Source of the DNA: Winogradskyella ursingii | GTDB lineage: Bacteria; Bacteroidota; Bacteroidia; Flavobacteriales; Flavobacteriaceae | NCBI RefSeq assembly: GCF_013403975.1 | Contig: NZ_JABFDH010000003.1 | Coordinates: forward strand, 124,001 to 188,000 | Direction of reading: 5' to 3' | DNA length: 64,000 nucleotides | Position numbers and translations under genes: made by a program | In this document: in pieces, positions 8,344 to 16,150 of the stretch | Position numbering within the stretch: the first letter of the stretch is position 1 | How the letters are laid out: every line of letters starts with the position of its first letter | Notes under the pieces: model-generated | The model's database searches: none | The model's input: the letters and a program-made list of their open reading frames with translations, nothing else | What the model was told of the DNA's origin: nothing

Positions 8344-8838
8344 TTACGGATTTAAAATGGTTCTTAACTTCTTTTTCACTCGGTTCATTTTCACTCTAGC
8401 ATTAACTTCACTTATACCTAAGGTTCCGCTGATTTCGCGGTAGTCCTTATCTTCTAGATATAGAAAAACGAGTGCTTTTTCAATATCGTTCAACTGTTGT
8501 ACAGCCTGATATAATAAATTCAACTGTTGATCTTCGGTATCGTCATATTCATCAGCCTTTATCTTAAACTGAACATTTTCAAATTCAGTCGTCTTTATAC
8601 TTCGTTTTCGTTTTCTGTACAACGTTATTGCAGTATTTAGCCCAACACGGTACATCCAAGTACTAAACTTAGAATCTCCTCTAAACTTAGGGTAAGCACG
8701 CCATAACTGTATTGTTATTTCCTGAAACAAATCGTTATGCGCATCTTGGTTATTGGTATATAGTCTACATACCTTGTGTACAATGTTTTGATGCTTCTGC
8801 AACTGTTCTACAAAACTATGTTCTAGTTCTTTGTTCAA
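8344..8838 (-). CDS. ECF-type RNA polymerase sigma-70 factor
   Basis: A 164-residue protein with both sigma regions. Region 2 is around residues 20-80 (DLFQEITIQLWRAYPKFRGD, then FSTWMYRVGLNTAITLYRKRKR), and region 4 is at residues 105-160 (IEKALVFLYLEDKDYREISGTLGISEVNARVKMNRVKKKL, a helix-turn-helix). It redirects RNA polymerase to an alternative regulon. The only possible start is TTG at 8838; there is no in-frame ATG before region 2. The paralogous sigma gene at 14965 also starts with TTG. The next gene downstream, 4 bp away, encodes a four-helix membrane protein that probably controls it. Confidence 0.9.
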   Translation of the reverse strand: MNKELEHSFVEQLQKHQNIVHKVCRLYTNNQDAHNDLFQEITIQLWRAYPKFRGDSKFSTWMYRVGLNTAITLYRKRKRSIKTTEFENVQFKIKADEYDDTEDQQLNLLYQAVQQLNDIEKALVFLYLEDKDYREISGTLGISEVNARVKMNRVKKKLRTILNP

Positions 8839-8940
8839 TTGATGAAATTGGTTAGTTATCTATTTGTAGTATTAATGTTTAAAACGTTACAATGCTATGA
8901 AACAAATGTTGAAAAATAAAGTTTTTAGCAGCTTTAATCT

Positions 8941-8948
8941 TATCTTTG
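8941..8948 (+). promoter_or_regulatory. -7 promoter element TATCTTTG ahead of NDH-2 gene
   Basis: An exact TAnnTTTG match, 27 bp before the ATG at 8976. It overlaps the upstream in-frame TTG at 8946, which is therefore not a translation start. Confidence 0.55.
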
Positions 8949-8975
8949 GGAGCGTCAATTCTAGACGATTTACTT

Positions 8976-10247
8976 ATGAATATTCCTGATTCAAGTTTTC
9001 CAAGAGTTATTATTATTGGTGGTGGTTTTGCTGGTGTGAGACTAGCCAAAACACTGGGTAATAAAGATGCACAAGTCGTTTTGTTAGACAAGCATAACTA
9101 TCACACCTTTCAGCCATTGTTGTACCAAGTATCGAGTTCTGGTTTAGAGCCAGATTCTATTGCTTACCCATTACGAAAAATCCTCAAAAAGCATAAAAAT
9201 TCATTCTTTCGTTTGGCTGAAGTAAAACAGATCAATGCCGAAAAAAATGAAGTGGAAACAAGCATAGGCAAATTAAACTACGATTACCTTGTTATTGCAA
9301 CAGGTACCAAAACCAACTTTTTTGGTAATACTGAAGTTAAAGCCAACAGCATGCCCATGAAAAATGTGCCACAGGCTTTGAATATTCGTAGTTTAATACT
9401 TCAAAACTTTGAAAAAGCCGCCATTGCCGATACCAAAGAGGAGCAACAGGCCTATCTCAATTTTGTAATAGTCGGTGCAGGACCAACAGGCGTAGAGCTT
9501 TCGGGTGCAATTGCAGAATTAAAAAACCATATTCTACCGAGTGAATACCATGATTTGGACAGTAACGATATGAAAATCCATTTATTGGAAGGTGCGGATC
9601 GTGTCCTGCCACCAATGAGTGAACACGCTTCAAAAAAGGCAGAGGAATTTCTTAAAGACCTAGGCGTACAAGTGCATTGCAATACTTTAGTAGAGCATTA
9701 CGACGGAAAAACTGTGACTACAAATTCCGATTTAGAATTGCAATCCGAAACCCTAATTTGGGCTGCAGGTGTAACTGGTGCTCCAATAGAAGGTTTAAAA
9801 GCTGAAGCATTATTAGAAAAAGTGAATCGATATAAAGTCAACAAATTTAACCAAGTTGAAGGTTACGACAACATTTTCGCCATTGGTGATATTGCATTGA
9901 TGGAAACAGAAAACTACCCAAAAGGCCATCCGCAAGTAGCTCAACCTGCTATACAGCAAGGAAAATTATTGGGTAAAAACCTTTTGAAATTGGTTAACAA
10001 TCAACTCATGGAACCTTTTAAATATAACGATAAAGGTTCTATGGCAACCATAGGAAGAAATAAGGCTGTTGTGGATCTGAAACACTATAAATTCAGTGGT
10101 GCTTTTGCTTGGTTTGTTTGGATGTTTGTACATCTCATGTCACTTGTTGGTTTTAGGAACCGTGTAGTTACATTTTTCAATTGGACGTACAATTATATTA
10201 ATTTCGATAAGGCAGCACGATTGATTATTAGGCCTTTTAAAAAGTAG
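8976..10247 (+). CDS. ndh: Type II NADH:quinone oxidoreductase (NDH-2)
   Basis: A 423-residue flavoprotein with two Rossmann dinucleotide motifs: VIIIGGGFAGVRLAKTLG at the N-terminus (FAD) and VIVGAGPTGVELSGAIAEL at about residue 160 (NADH). AIGDIA near residue 305 is the conserved FAD-contact segment, and the C-terminal hydrophobic stretch FAWFVWMFVHLMSLVGF fits the membrane-anchoring end of NDH-2. It passes electrons from NADH to menaquinone without pumping protons, at the inner face of the membrane. The ATG at 8976 was chosen because a perfect -7 element covers the alternative TTG 30 bp upstream. It stands alone and is followed by a REP-like inverted repeat. Confidence 0.9.
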   Translation: MNIPDSSFPRVIIIGGGFAGVRLAKTLGNKDAQVVLLDKHNYHTFQPLLYQVSSSGLEPDSIAYPLRKILKKHKNSFFRLAEVKQINAEKNEVETSIGKLNYDYLVIATGTKTNFFGNTEVKANSMPMKNVPQALNIRSLILQNFEKAAIADTKEEQQAYLNFVIVGAGPTGVELSGAIAELKNHILPSEYHDLDSNDMKIHLLEGADRVLPPMSEHASKKAEEFLKDLGVQVHCNTLVEHYDGKTVTTNSDLELQSETLIWAAGVTGAPIEGLKAEALLEKVNRYKVNKFNQVEGYDNIFAIGDIALMETENYPKGHPQVAQPAIQQGKLLGKNLLKLVNNQLMEPFKYNDKGSMATIGRNKAVVDLKHYKFSGAFAWFVWMFVHLMSLVGFRNRVVTFFNWTYNYINFDKAARLIIRPFKK

Positions 10248-10261
10248 TTTTTTGATTGCCT

Positions 10262-10334
10262 TTGTCATTCCTGCGAAAGCAGAAATCTAAAATTTAAGGT
10301 AGTTAGTGGATTCCTGTCTTCTCAGGAATGACAA
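10262..10334. repeat. REP-like element with 12-bp inverted ends
   Basis: TTGTCATTCCTG (10262-10273) and CAGGAATGACAA (10323-10334) are perfect inverted repeats. The left end continues as a small hairpin, TTCCTGCGAAAGCAGAAATC. It lies between the convergent NDH-2 and lysoplasmalogenase-like genes, where it may also stop transcription from both sides. A single related unit is at 39378-39397. Confidence 0.65.
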
Positions 10335-10348
10335 TACTGATTATATCT

Positions 10349-11020
10349 TTAATTGTTAATTTTCAATATCCCTAAAACAATCAAAAACTGAGCAATGGAA
10401 TAAGTTACCATAATGGAAACATCAGAAAAGGGTAGTGGCTGGTAGAATTTATTTAACGCTAAAATACTATCAGAAATCATGAAAAAAATTGCGCCTATAA
10501 AGACCAATCCATAACTCAAAACGTTCACTTTTCCTTTTCGTATATAAGCTGAAGTTGACATCCCTAAAATCACCAACATATAAATCACTACAGGAATAAG
10601 CATTTCTCCCAAACCATCTTTTAGAAAGTAAAACAGACTTGATGCATATACCAGCAATATCAAAATAAAACCAAACGGTTTTGAGTTGGGATTACGATGT
10701 TTCAAAAAAACCATCACATACATCACATGCGCAATTAAAAAAGCTATTAAACCGAAAGTGAAAAAATGCTGGGAATTATCAACTAACATAAGCAAAATAT
10801 CACCCAGAAGTGAAAACACCAAAGCCAATACTGTTAATCGTTCTATAGGTTTTGGTAATTCACCTGAAGTTTTAACAAATAATGCTATAAGACTAGCAAC
10901 TATGGCTGGTTTCGCAATATAGTGAGCATATGTTAGGGTTTCTGTACTTCCTGTGATTAGCTCAAACAACACAATAATAAAAAATATAATGGAAAACTGT
11001 TTCTCGGTTTGGGTGAGCAT
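10349..11020 (-). CDS. Lysoplasmalogenase-like (YhhN family) membrane protein
   Basis: A 223-residue protein of about eight membrane helices with no large soluble part. The segment ALVFSLLGDILLML and the later FMISDSILALNKF are the conserved S-x-x-GD-x-x-L and SDS-type positions of the YhhN/TMEM86 family, whose vertebrate member hydrolyses the vinyl-ether bond of lysoplasmalogens. The bacterial substrate is not established, so the enzyme name is by family only. It is convergent to NDH-2 and has its own upstream region. Confidence 0.75.
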   Translation of the reverse strand: MLTQTEKQFSIIFFIIVLFELITGSTETLTYAHYIAKPAIVASLIALFVKTSGELPKPIERLTVLALVFSLLGDILLMLVDNSQHFFTFGLIAFLIAHVMYVMVFLKHRNPNSKPFGFILILLVYASSLFYFLKDGLGEMLIPVVIYMLVILGMSTSAYIRKGKVNVLSYGLVFIGAIFFMISDSILALNKFYQPLPFSDVSIMVTYSIAQFLIVLGILKINN

Positions 11021-11193
11021 TGTTGGTGGATTTTCTTAGTGTGATTTTCAAATATATTCAATTCGTCAATGATATTTTACAGTTCGGTAACATAGAATTT
11101 AGATCCTCAGATTTTCAATAGAAGTTTGTACTATCAATTTTTGCTGAATTTATTTCAGTATCTAAAACGAACATTTAATCATCAATCAAAATC

Positions 11194-13344
11194 ATGAAAA
11201 ATATATTCATTATCCTTCTCTTATTTTTAATCAATATAAGTTATTCGCAAACAATTATTTCAGGAAAAGCAGTCGACACTAAAAATCAACCTATCATGGG
11301 TGTGAACGTCTATCTAGAAGGAACCTATGACGGCGCGACTACAGACGAAGATGGAAATTTTACCTTTAAGACCCAAGAAGCTGGGACGCAAACTTTAGTG
11401 TTATCTATGTTATCATTTGAGACCAAAACCATTGTTGAAGATGTTTCAAAAATGAAGGACTTAAATATTAAATTGAGAGAAAATGTTGAAGCTTTAGACG
11501 CTGTGGTAATCAGTGCAGGTACATTTGAAGCCAGCGATAACAGTAAAGTTTCGGTATTAAAACCCTTGGATGTGGTGACTACCGCAAGTGCTTTGGGCGA
11601 TTTTGTTGGCGCATTACAGACACTACCTGGAACTTCTAATGTTTCAGAAGATGGTCGTTTGTTTGTACGTGGAGGTAATGCAGACGAAACCCAAATTTTT
11701 ATTGATGGTATACGGGTATTTACACCTTTTACGCCAACGACAAATAACATTCCAACACGTGGTCGCTATTCGCCTTTTTTGTTTGATGGTATAACGTTTT
11801 CTACAGGTGGTTATTCGTCGGAATATGGACAAGCGCTTTCAAGTGTACTTCTGTTAAATTCTATCGATGAGCCAGACCAAGAAAAAACTGATATCGGTAT
11901 CATGACCGTAGGTGCCAATCTTGGAAATACACAAAAATGGGAAAAATCTTCTTTGAGTTTTAGTGCTTCGTACATTAATCTAGCACCATATTTAGAAGTG
12001 TTTGAAGATAGAAACAATTGGGAAACGCCATATCAAGGTGCTCAAGGCGAAATGATTTATAGACAAAAAATGAACAGTGGTATGTTGAAGTTTTATGCTG
12101 CATTCGACACTTCAAAATTTAAATTGACTCAGGATGATATCAATTTTGAAGATGGTTTGGATTTTAAATTGAATAATAATAACTTCTACTTAAACACATC
12201 ATACAAAGGTGCCCTGGGAAATAGCTGGAGTATCGCAACGGGTCTGAGCTACACTTATGCAGAGACAAAAATAGGTATTCAGACAAGTGATATAGTTGAT
12301 AGAGAAAATTCTGTACATACCAAGTTGAAATTAAAAAAACGTTTCAATAGCAGATTCAAATTAAGTTTTGGTGCTGAACAATTTTTAACGGACTTCAATG
12401 AAAATTTTGAAGATCAAGAAATCGATGCCTCATATGGTTTTAATAATAATATCACTGCAGCATTTACAGAGGCCGATCTTATTTTTTCAAAAAAATTAGC
12501 TTTAAAAATCGGTTTGAGAGCAGATTACAGTTCCATTTTTAATGATTTAGATGTAGCACCGAGAGCAGCAATTGCTTATAAAGCATCAGAAAACGGACAA
12601 TTTTCTTTGGCTTATGGTAAGTTTTATCAAAACCCAAACAGTAGCATTTTAAAATTTGAAAAAAACCTCAAAGCACGGAAAACGTCGCATTATATTCTTA
12701 ATTACCAATATGTTAATAATGGTAAGATTTTTAGAGCTGAAGCCTATAGAAAAACATATGATAATCTCATTAAATTCGACTCAGATTTTGAAGCATTTGA
12801 CAGTAATTTTACATCTTCAGGTAATGGTTATGCTCAAGGTATAGATGTTTTTTGGAGAGATAATACGGGAGTAAAAAATCTTGATTATTGGGTCAGTTAT
12901 TCGTATTTAGACACTGAGCGAGACCATAGAAATTTTGAAACTGCTGCACAACCTAACTTTGCTACAAACCACAACCTATCTATTGTTGGGAAATATTGGG
13001 TTGAGGATTGGAAAAGTCAAATAGGTTTAGCTTATGGATTTTCTTCGGGCAGGCCTTATGATAACCCAAATGAAATTGACTTTCTGGCTGAGCGCACCAA
13101 ATCCTTTAATAGTTTGAGTGTTAATTGGGCTTATCTTTTGGATGAACAAAAAATACTATATTTCTCTGTTAATAACGTTTTAGGTATTAAGAATGTTAAT
13201 GGGTACCAGTACAGTAATTCACCAGATTTGAACGGTAATTTTAGCAGAAGAGCTCTAAGACCTGCGGCAGACCAATTCTTTTTTGTGGGTTTATTCTGGA
13301 CTATTAGCGAAGACGGAACGGATAATCAGCTAGATAACTTGTAG
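11194..13344 (+). CDS. TonB-dependent outer membrane receptor with carboxypeptidase-like N-domain
   Basis: A 716-residue protein with a signal peptide ending in ISYSQ. A carboxypeptidase-regulatory-like beta domain follows at about residues 22-95 (GKAVDTKNQPIMGVNVYLEG). The plug domain starts near residue 100 (ALDAVVISAG, then RGGNADETQIFIDGIRV), and a beta-barrel ends at residue 716 with FFFVGLFWTIS. It imports an unknown substrate through the outer membrane with TonB energy. No SusD partner is beside it, so it is more likely a siderophore, vitamin or metal-type receptor than a glycan one. The barrel is shorter than in SusC proteins (about 1000 residues). No Fur-like box was noted upstream. 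Confidence 0.9.
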   Translation: MKNIFIILLLFLINISYSQTIISGKAVDTKNQPIMGVNVYLEGTYDGATTDEDGNFTFKTQEAGTQTLVLSMLSFETKTIVEDVSKMKDLNIKLRENVEALDAVVISAGTFEASDNSKVSVLKPLDVVTTASALGDFVGALQTLPGTSNVSEDGRLFVRGGNADETQIFIDGIRVFTPFTPTTNNIPTRGRYSPFLFDGITFSTGGYSSEYGQALSSVLLLNSIDEPDQEKTDIGIMTVGANLGNTQKWEKSSLSFSASYINLAPYLEVFEDRNNWETPYQGAQGEMIYRQKMNSGMLKFYAAFDTSKFKLTQDDINFEDGLDFKLNNNNFYLNTSYKGALGNSWSIATGLSYTYAETKIGIQTSDIVDRENSVHTKLKLKKRFNSRFKLSFGAEQFLTDFNENFEDQEIDASYGFNNNITAAFTEADLIFSKKLALKIGLRADYSSIFNDLDVAPRAAIAYKASENGQFSLAYGKFYQNPNSSILKFEKNLKARKTSHYILNYQYVNNGKIFRAEAYRKTYDNLIKFDSDFEAFDSNFTSSGNGYAQGIDVFWRDNTGVKNLDYWVSYSYLDTERDHRNFETAAQPNFATNHNLSIVGKYWVEDWKSQIGLAYGFSSGRPYDNPNEIDFLAERTKSFNSLSVNWAYLLDEQKILYFSVNNVLGIKNVNGYQYSNSPDLNGNFSRRALRPAADQFFFVGLFWTISEDGTDNQLDNL

Positions 13345-13374
13345 ATTAAGTATCTCTCATTAAATATTAGTTCT

Positions 13375-13899
13375 TTACCAATCGCTTTTCATAATTGTAT
13401 ACCAATTGAGTTGTGTGTTGTCATGGACAAACGTACCAGAATACTTCATTCCGATTTTATTTAAAATAGTATTTGAAGCAATGTGGTCTAGTTCTGCGGC
13501 GGCACCAATTTCTTTTAATTTTAAATCGTTAAACCCAAAATTAATGGAAGCTAAAGCTGCTTCAGTTGCGTAGCCTTTACCCCAAAATTGTTCTTTTAAT
13601 CTGTAACCAACGTCGTAATAATTAAATTCTTTACGCAGATTTCGCTCATATTTTAAACCAGACCATCCGATAAATTCATTGGTTGTTTTATTGATCATGG
13701 CCAACCGACCAATGCCAAATTCTTTATACTGTTGTAATATATCATCAATCATTTTTTGTGATTCCTCTATAGTTTTAACAGGCTTTTTACCAAGGTAAAT
13801 ATGAACTTCGGGATTGGAATCCAATTCAAAAAAGTCTTTGGCATCATTTTTTTTAATTGGTCTAAGGATTAAGCGTTTGGTTTCTATAGTAATATTCAT
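13375..13899 (-). CDS. GNAT-family N-acetyltransferase (RimJ/RimL type)
   Basis: A protein of 174 residues beginning MNITIETKRLILRPI, the standard start of RimJ/RimL-like acetyltransferases. The acetyl-CoA loop is in LKEQFWGKGYATEAALASINF, where the Q/R-x-x-G-x-G/A motif appears as WGKGYA. These enzymes acetylate protein N-termini, amino acids or small amines. The ATG at 13899 is favoured over two upstream ones because it overlaps the stop of the thioredoxin gene as ATGA, a sign of coupled translation. Nothing nearby reveals the acceptor. Confidence 0.85.
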   Translation of the reverse strand: MNITIETKRLILRPIKKNDAKDFFELDSNPEVHIYLGKKPVKTIEESQKMIDDILQQYKEFGIGRLAMINKTTNEFIGWSGLKYERNLRKEFNYYDVGYRLKEQFWGKGYATEAALASINFGFNDLKLKEIGAAAELDHIASNTILNKIGMKYSGTFVHDNTQLNWYTIMKSDW

Positions 13900-14450
13900 T
13901 TCCATTTTATATTGCATCCCATACTTGGTTTTTGGTTTTTATCAATTGGTTGGTCCTCCACTAAAGCATCCATAGCTGCTCTGAGGTCTTTACCAGTGAC
14001 AGGAATTCCGTTGCTAGGCCTTGAATCGTCTAGTTGTCCGGTATAAACAAGTTCTAAATTTTCATTAAATAAAAAGAAATCAGGTGTGCAAGCCGCATCG
14101 TAAGAATTGGCAACTTCCTGGGTCTGATCGTATAGGTAAGGAAAAATAAAGTCATTTTCAACGGCATTTTCAGCCATTTTTTCAGGACTATCTTGAGGAT
14201 ATTTTTCCACATCATTGCTCGATATAGCAATGCATTTAATTCCTTTAGCAATATAATCTTTTGCCAATTGCGACAATTCTGAATTTACATGCTTTACAAA
14301 AGGGCAGTGGTTGCATATAAACATGATTAAGGTGCCCTTGAGACCTTTGAGGTGGTCCAACGACTTTTTATTATTGTCTTTTGTGTCTAATAATTCAAAT
14401 TCCGGTGCTTTTGTACCCAGAGGTAACATATTTGAGGGTGTGAGTGCCAT
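13896..14450 (-). CDS. Thioredoxin/redoxin-family protein with CxxC
   Basis: A 184-residue redoxin-domain protein with no signal peptide, so cytosolic. The redox motif is CNHC inside MFICNHCPFVKHVNSEL at about residues 44-60, at the usual position after the first beta-strands. DFFLFNENLELVYTGQLDD is the conserved cis-Pro/beta region of this subfamily. These peroxiredoxin-like thioredoxin proteins are common in Bacteroidota and their partner is not defined. The gene overlaps the GNAT gene by 4 bp (ATGA), so the two are translationally coupled. Confidence 0.85.
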   Translation of the reverse strand: MALTPSNMLPLGTKAPEFELLDTKDNNKKSLDHLKGLKGTLIMFICNHCPFVKHVNSELSQLAKDYIAKGIKCIAISSNDVEKYPQDSPEKMAENAVENDFIFPYLYDQTQEVANSYDAACTPDFFLFNENLELVYTGQLDDSRPSNGIPVTGKDLRAAMDALVEDQPIDKNQKPSMGCNIKWK

Positions 14451-14506
14451 AATTTTTAGTATTTTAGTTCAACATTATAAAGTTACACACTTCTGCGAAA
14501 ACTAAT

Positions 14507-14842
14507 ATGGATAATATCATAACATTTGAAGATTTTACAAAGGTCGATTTAAGAATAGGTACCATCATCCAAGTCAAGGATTTTCCGAACGCCAAAAAAC
14601 CAGCCTATCAGCTTACAATAGATTTTGGTGATTTAGGTACTAAAAAATCTTCAGCCCAAATTACTACACTATATTCCAAAGACGATTTGTTAAATCGGCA
14701 AATCGTAGCAGTAGTGAATTTTCCAAAAAAGCAAATTGCCGATTTTATGAGTGAATGCTTGGTCGTCGGTGCTGTTAAGGAAAAAGATGTCTTTTTACTG
14801 CACCCTGAAACTAAGGTTAAGAATGGCAGTGTTGTGAGTTAA
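14507..14842 (+). CDS. csaA: tRNA-binding-domain protein, CsaA-like
   Basis: A 111-residue OB-fold protein. It shows FTKVDLRIGTI near residue 9, PAYQLTIDFGDLGTKKSSAQIT in the middle and VNFPKKQIADFMSECLVVGA near residue 78, all recognisable parts of the CsaA/EMAP-II tRNA-binding fold. CsaA binds tRNA-like structures and has been described as a chaperone in secretion; the cellular role in Bacteroidota is unclear. Length and order match the family. It is divergent from the thioredoxin gene, with 56 bp between the starts. Confidence 0.9.
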   Translation: MDNIITFEDFTKVDLRIGTIIQVKDFPNAKKPAYQLTIDFGDLGTKKSSAQITTLYSKDDLLNRQIVAVVNFPKKQIADFMSECLVVGAVKEKDVFLLHPETKVKNGSVVS

Positions 14843-14964
14843 ATATAGACTCATCGATGCTTATCAAAATAAATGATTTACTACTTTTTTTAAATTTTTA
14901 TCTCTTTTTGTGATTTTTTAAAATCTCTTGCGAATAATATAGTAAACACACAAGACAAAACAAC

Positions 14965-15465
14965 TTGAGCAAGAAGGCGAAATTTATTGAAATCATCGAA
15001 AGATACAGAGGTATTTTATATAAAGTGATCACAATATATTGTACTGATGATGATGACAAAAAAGATTTAGAGCAGGAAATTTTAATTCAGATCTGGAAAT
15101 CTCTAGATAAGTACAACGATACATATGCCATGACCACTTGGTTGTATCGTATTTCAATGAATGTTGCCATTTCGCATTATCGTAAGACGTTTAAAACAAA
15201 AAACAGGACAGTGAGTCTAGATGCTGGATTGTTTAAGTTTACACCAGCACCTGAGACTAGTGAAAGGAGCTATGAGCAAAACGTATTGCACAAATTGTTA
15301 TCTGCACTTAATGAGTTCGATAAGGCCTTGATGTTTCTATATCTAGAAGATAAAGATTACGAAGTCATTGCAGATGTCCTTGGGATTACAAAAACCAATG
15401 TAGCTACAAAAATTAGTCGAATTAAGAACCGGTGGAAGCAAGAGCTGACATCATTAAAACATTAG
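14965..15465 (+). CDS. ECF-type RNA polymerase sigma-70 factor, second paralogue
   Basis: A 166-residue sigma factor with region 2 (KKDLEQEILIQIWKSLDKYND, then TTWLYRISMNVAISHYRKT) and a region 4 helix-turn-helix (FDKALMFLYLEDKDYEVIADVLGITKTNVATKISRIKNRW). It shares the LMFLYLEDKDYE-type block with the sigma factor at 8344, so the two are paralogues. The start is TTG at 14965: an in-frame stop lies 30 bp upstream and no ATG occurs before region 2. The downstream gene for a membrane protein begins 5 bp after the stop, mirroring the first pair. Confidence 0.9.
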   Translation: MSKKAKFIEIIERYRGILYKVITIYCTDDDDKKDLEQEILIQIWKSLDKYNDTYAMTTWLYRISMNVAISHYRKTFKTKNRTVSLDAGLFKFTPAPETSERSYEQNVLHKLLSALNEFDKALMFLYLEDKDYEVIADVLGITKTNVATKISRIKNRWKQELTSLKH

Positions 15466-15470
15466 AAATT

Positions 15471-16082
15471 ATGGATATCGATGATATAAAAAACATTTGG
15501 AAACAAGATATGAACGTTCTTGAACATCGTGTTAGAGTGAATGAAGAAAAAATTAAAACATTAGAACTTAATAAAGCCACAACCACTTTCGATAAATTCT
15601 TAAAAATCTCACTTGCAGGAAAGAACATGGCATTAGTTTATGCTTTAATATCATTCTTTATTATTTATAAAGTTTGGGATTCACCGTTTTTTGTGATTAT
15701 AGTAAGTTTGGGAGCTGCAGCAATGATCTTTTCCTTTTTACAGCACAGTCCATTGAAAAAATTAGATTTAGGGAAATTAGGTATAGTGGCATTGCAAGAG
15801 GAAATCTATAAATTTAGAATGCACACTGCAAAAACAGCCATATACGATATGACAATTGTCGGTTTATGGATGGCCACTGTTGGTGTAGGTGTATTTCAAA
15901 TATTCTCTGGTGGAGAAGTTGCAATGAACTTAGCCAAAGTCAGTGCCATAGGATTTGTTGTGTGTGCTTGGTTTGCCGTTGCATATTTTGGTGCTAGACA
16001 TATTTATAAAGACATTGACGTTAAGCTTAAAGAGACCGAAGATGGTTTGGAGCAACTGAGAGCTTATAAGAGTGATATTTAA
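15471..16082 (+). CDS. Membrane protein paired with second ECF sigma factor
   Basis: The protein begins MDIDDIKNIWKQDMNVLEHR from the ATG at 15471, 5 bp after the sigma stop; I reject the overlapping upstream start at 15432 because this ATG gives the same spacing and N-terminus as the paralogous pair at 7707-8838. A coiled-coil-like cytosolic N-terminal segment of about 45 residues is followed by four membrane helices, in two pairs near residues 55-95 and 130-180, and a short acidic tail. By position and topology it may hold the sigma factor at the membrane. This is an inference; no known anti-sigma motif is visible. Confidence 0.75.
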   Translation: MDIDDIKNIWKQDMNVLEHRVRVNEEKIKTLELNKATTTFDKFLKISLAGKNMALVYALISFFIIYKVWDSPFFVIIVSLGAAAMIFSFLQHSPLKKLDLGKLGIVALQEEIYKFRMHTAKTAIYDMTIVGLWMATVGVGVFQIFSGGEVAMNLAKVSAIGFVVCAWFAVAYFGARHIYKDIDVKLKETEDGLEQLRAYKSDI

Positions 16083-16098
16083 ATTCTTAATATTTAAA

Positions 16099-16130
16099 AA
16101 GCCCAATAGTTGACTATTGGGCTTAATTTT
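16099..16130. terminator. Bidirectional Rho-independent terminator
   Basis: AAGCCCAATAG (16099-16109) pairs perfectly with CTATTGGGCTT (16114-16124) around a 4-nt loop and is followed by AATTTTTT on the plus strand; on the minus strand it is followed by TTTTTAAATA. It lies between the convergent sigma-partner and M14 peptidase genes. Confidence 0.85.
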
Positions 16131-16150
16131 TTCAATATTAGATAAACTTT

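Noticed and set aside
8946..8975. TTG start for NDH-2 ten codons earlier
   Set aside because: It overlaps a perfect -7 promoter element, so it is unlikely to be in the mRNA.
15432..15470. Upstream start for the second sigma partner
   Set aside because: It overlaps the sigma gene; the ATG at 15471 gives the same spacing and N-terminus as the paralogous pair.
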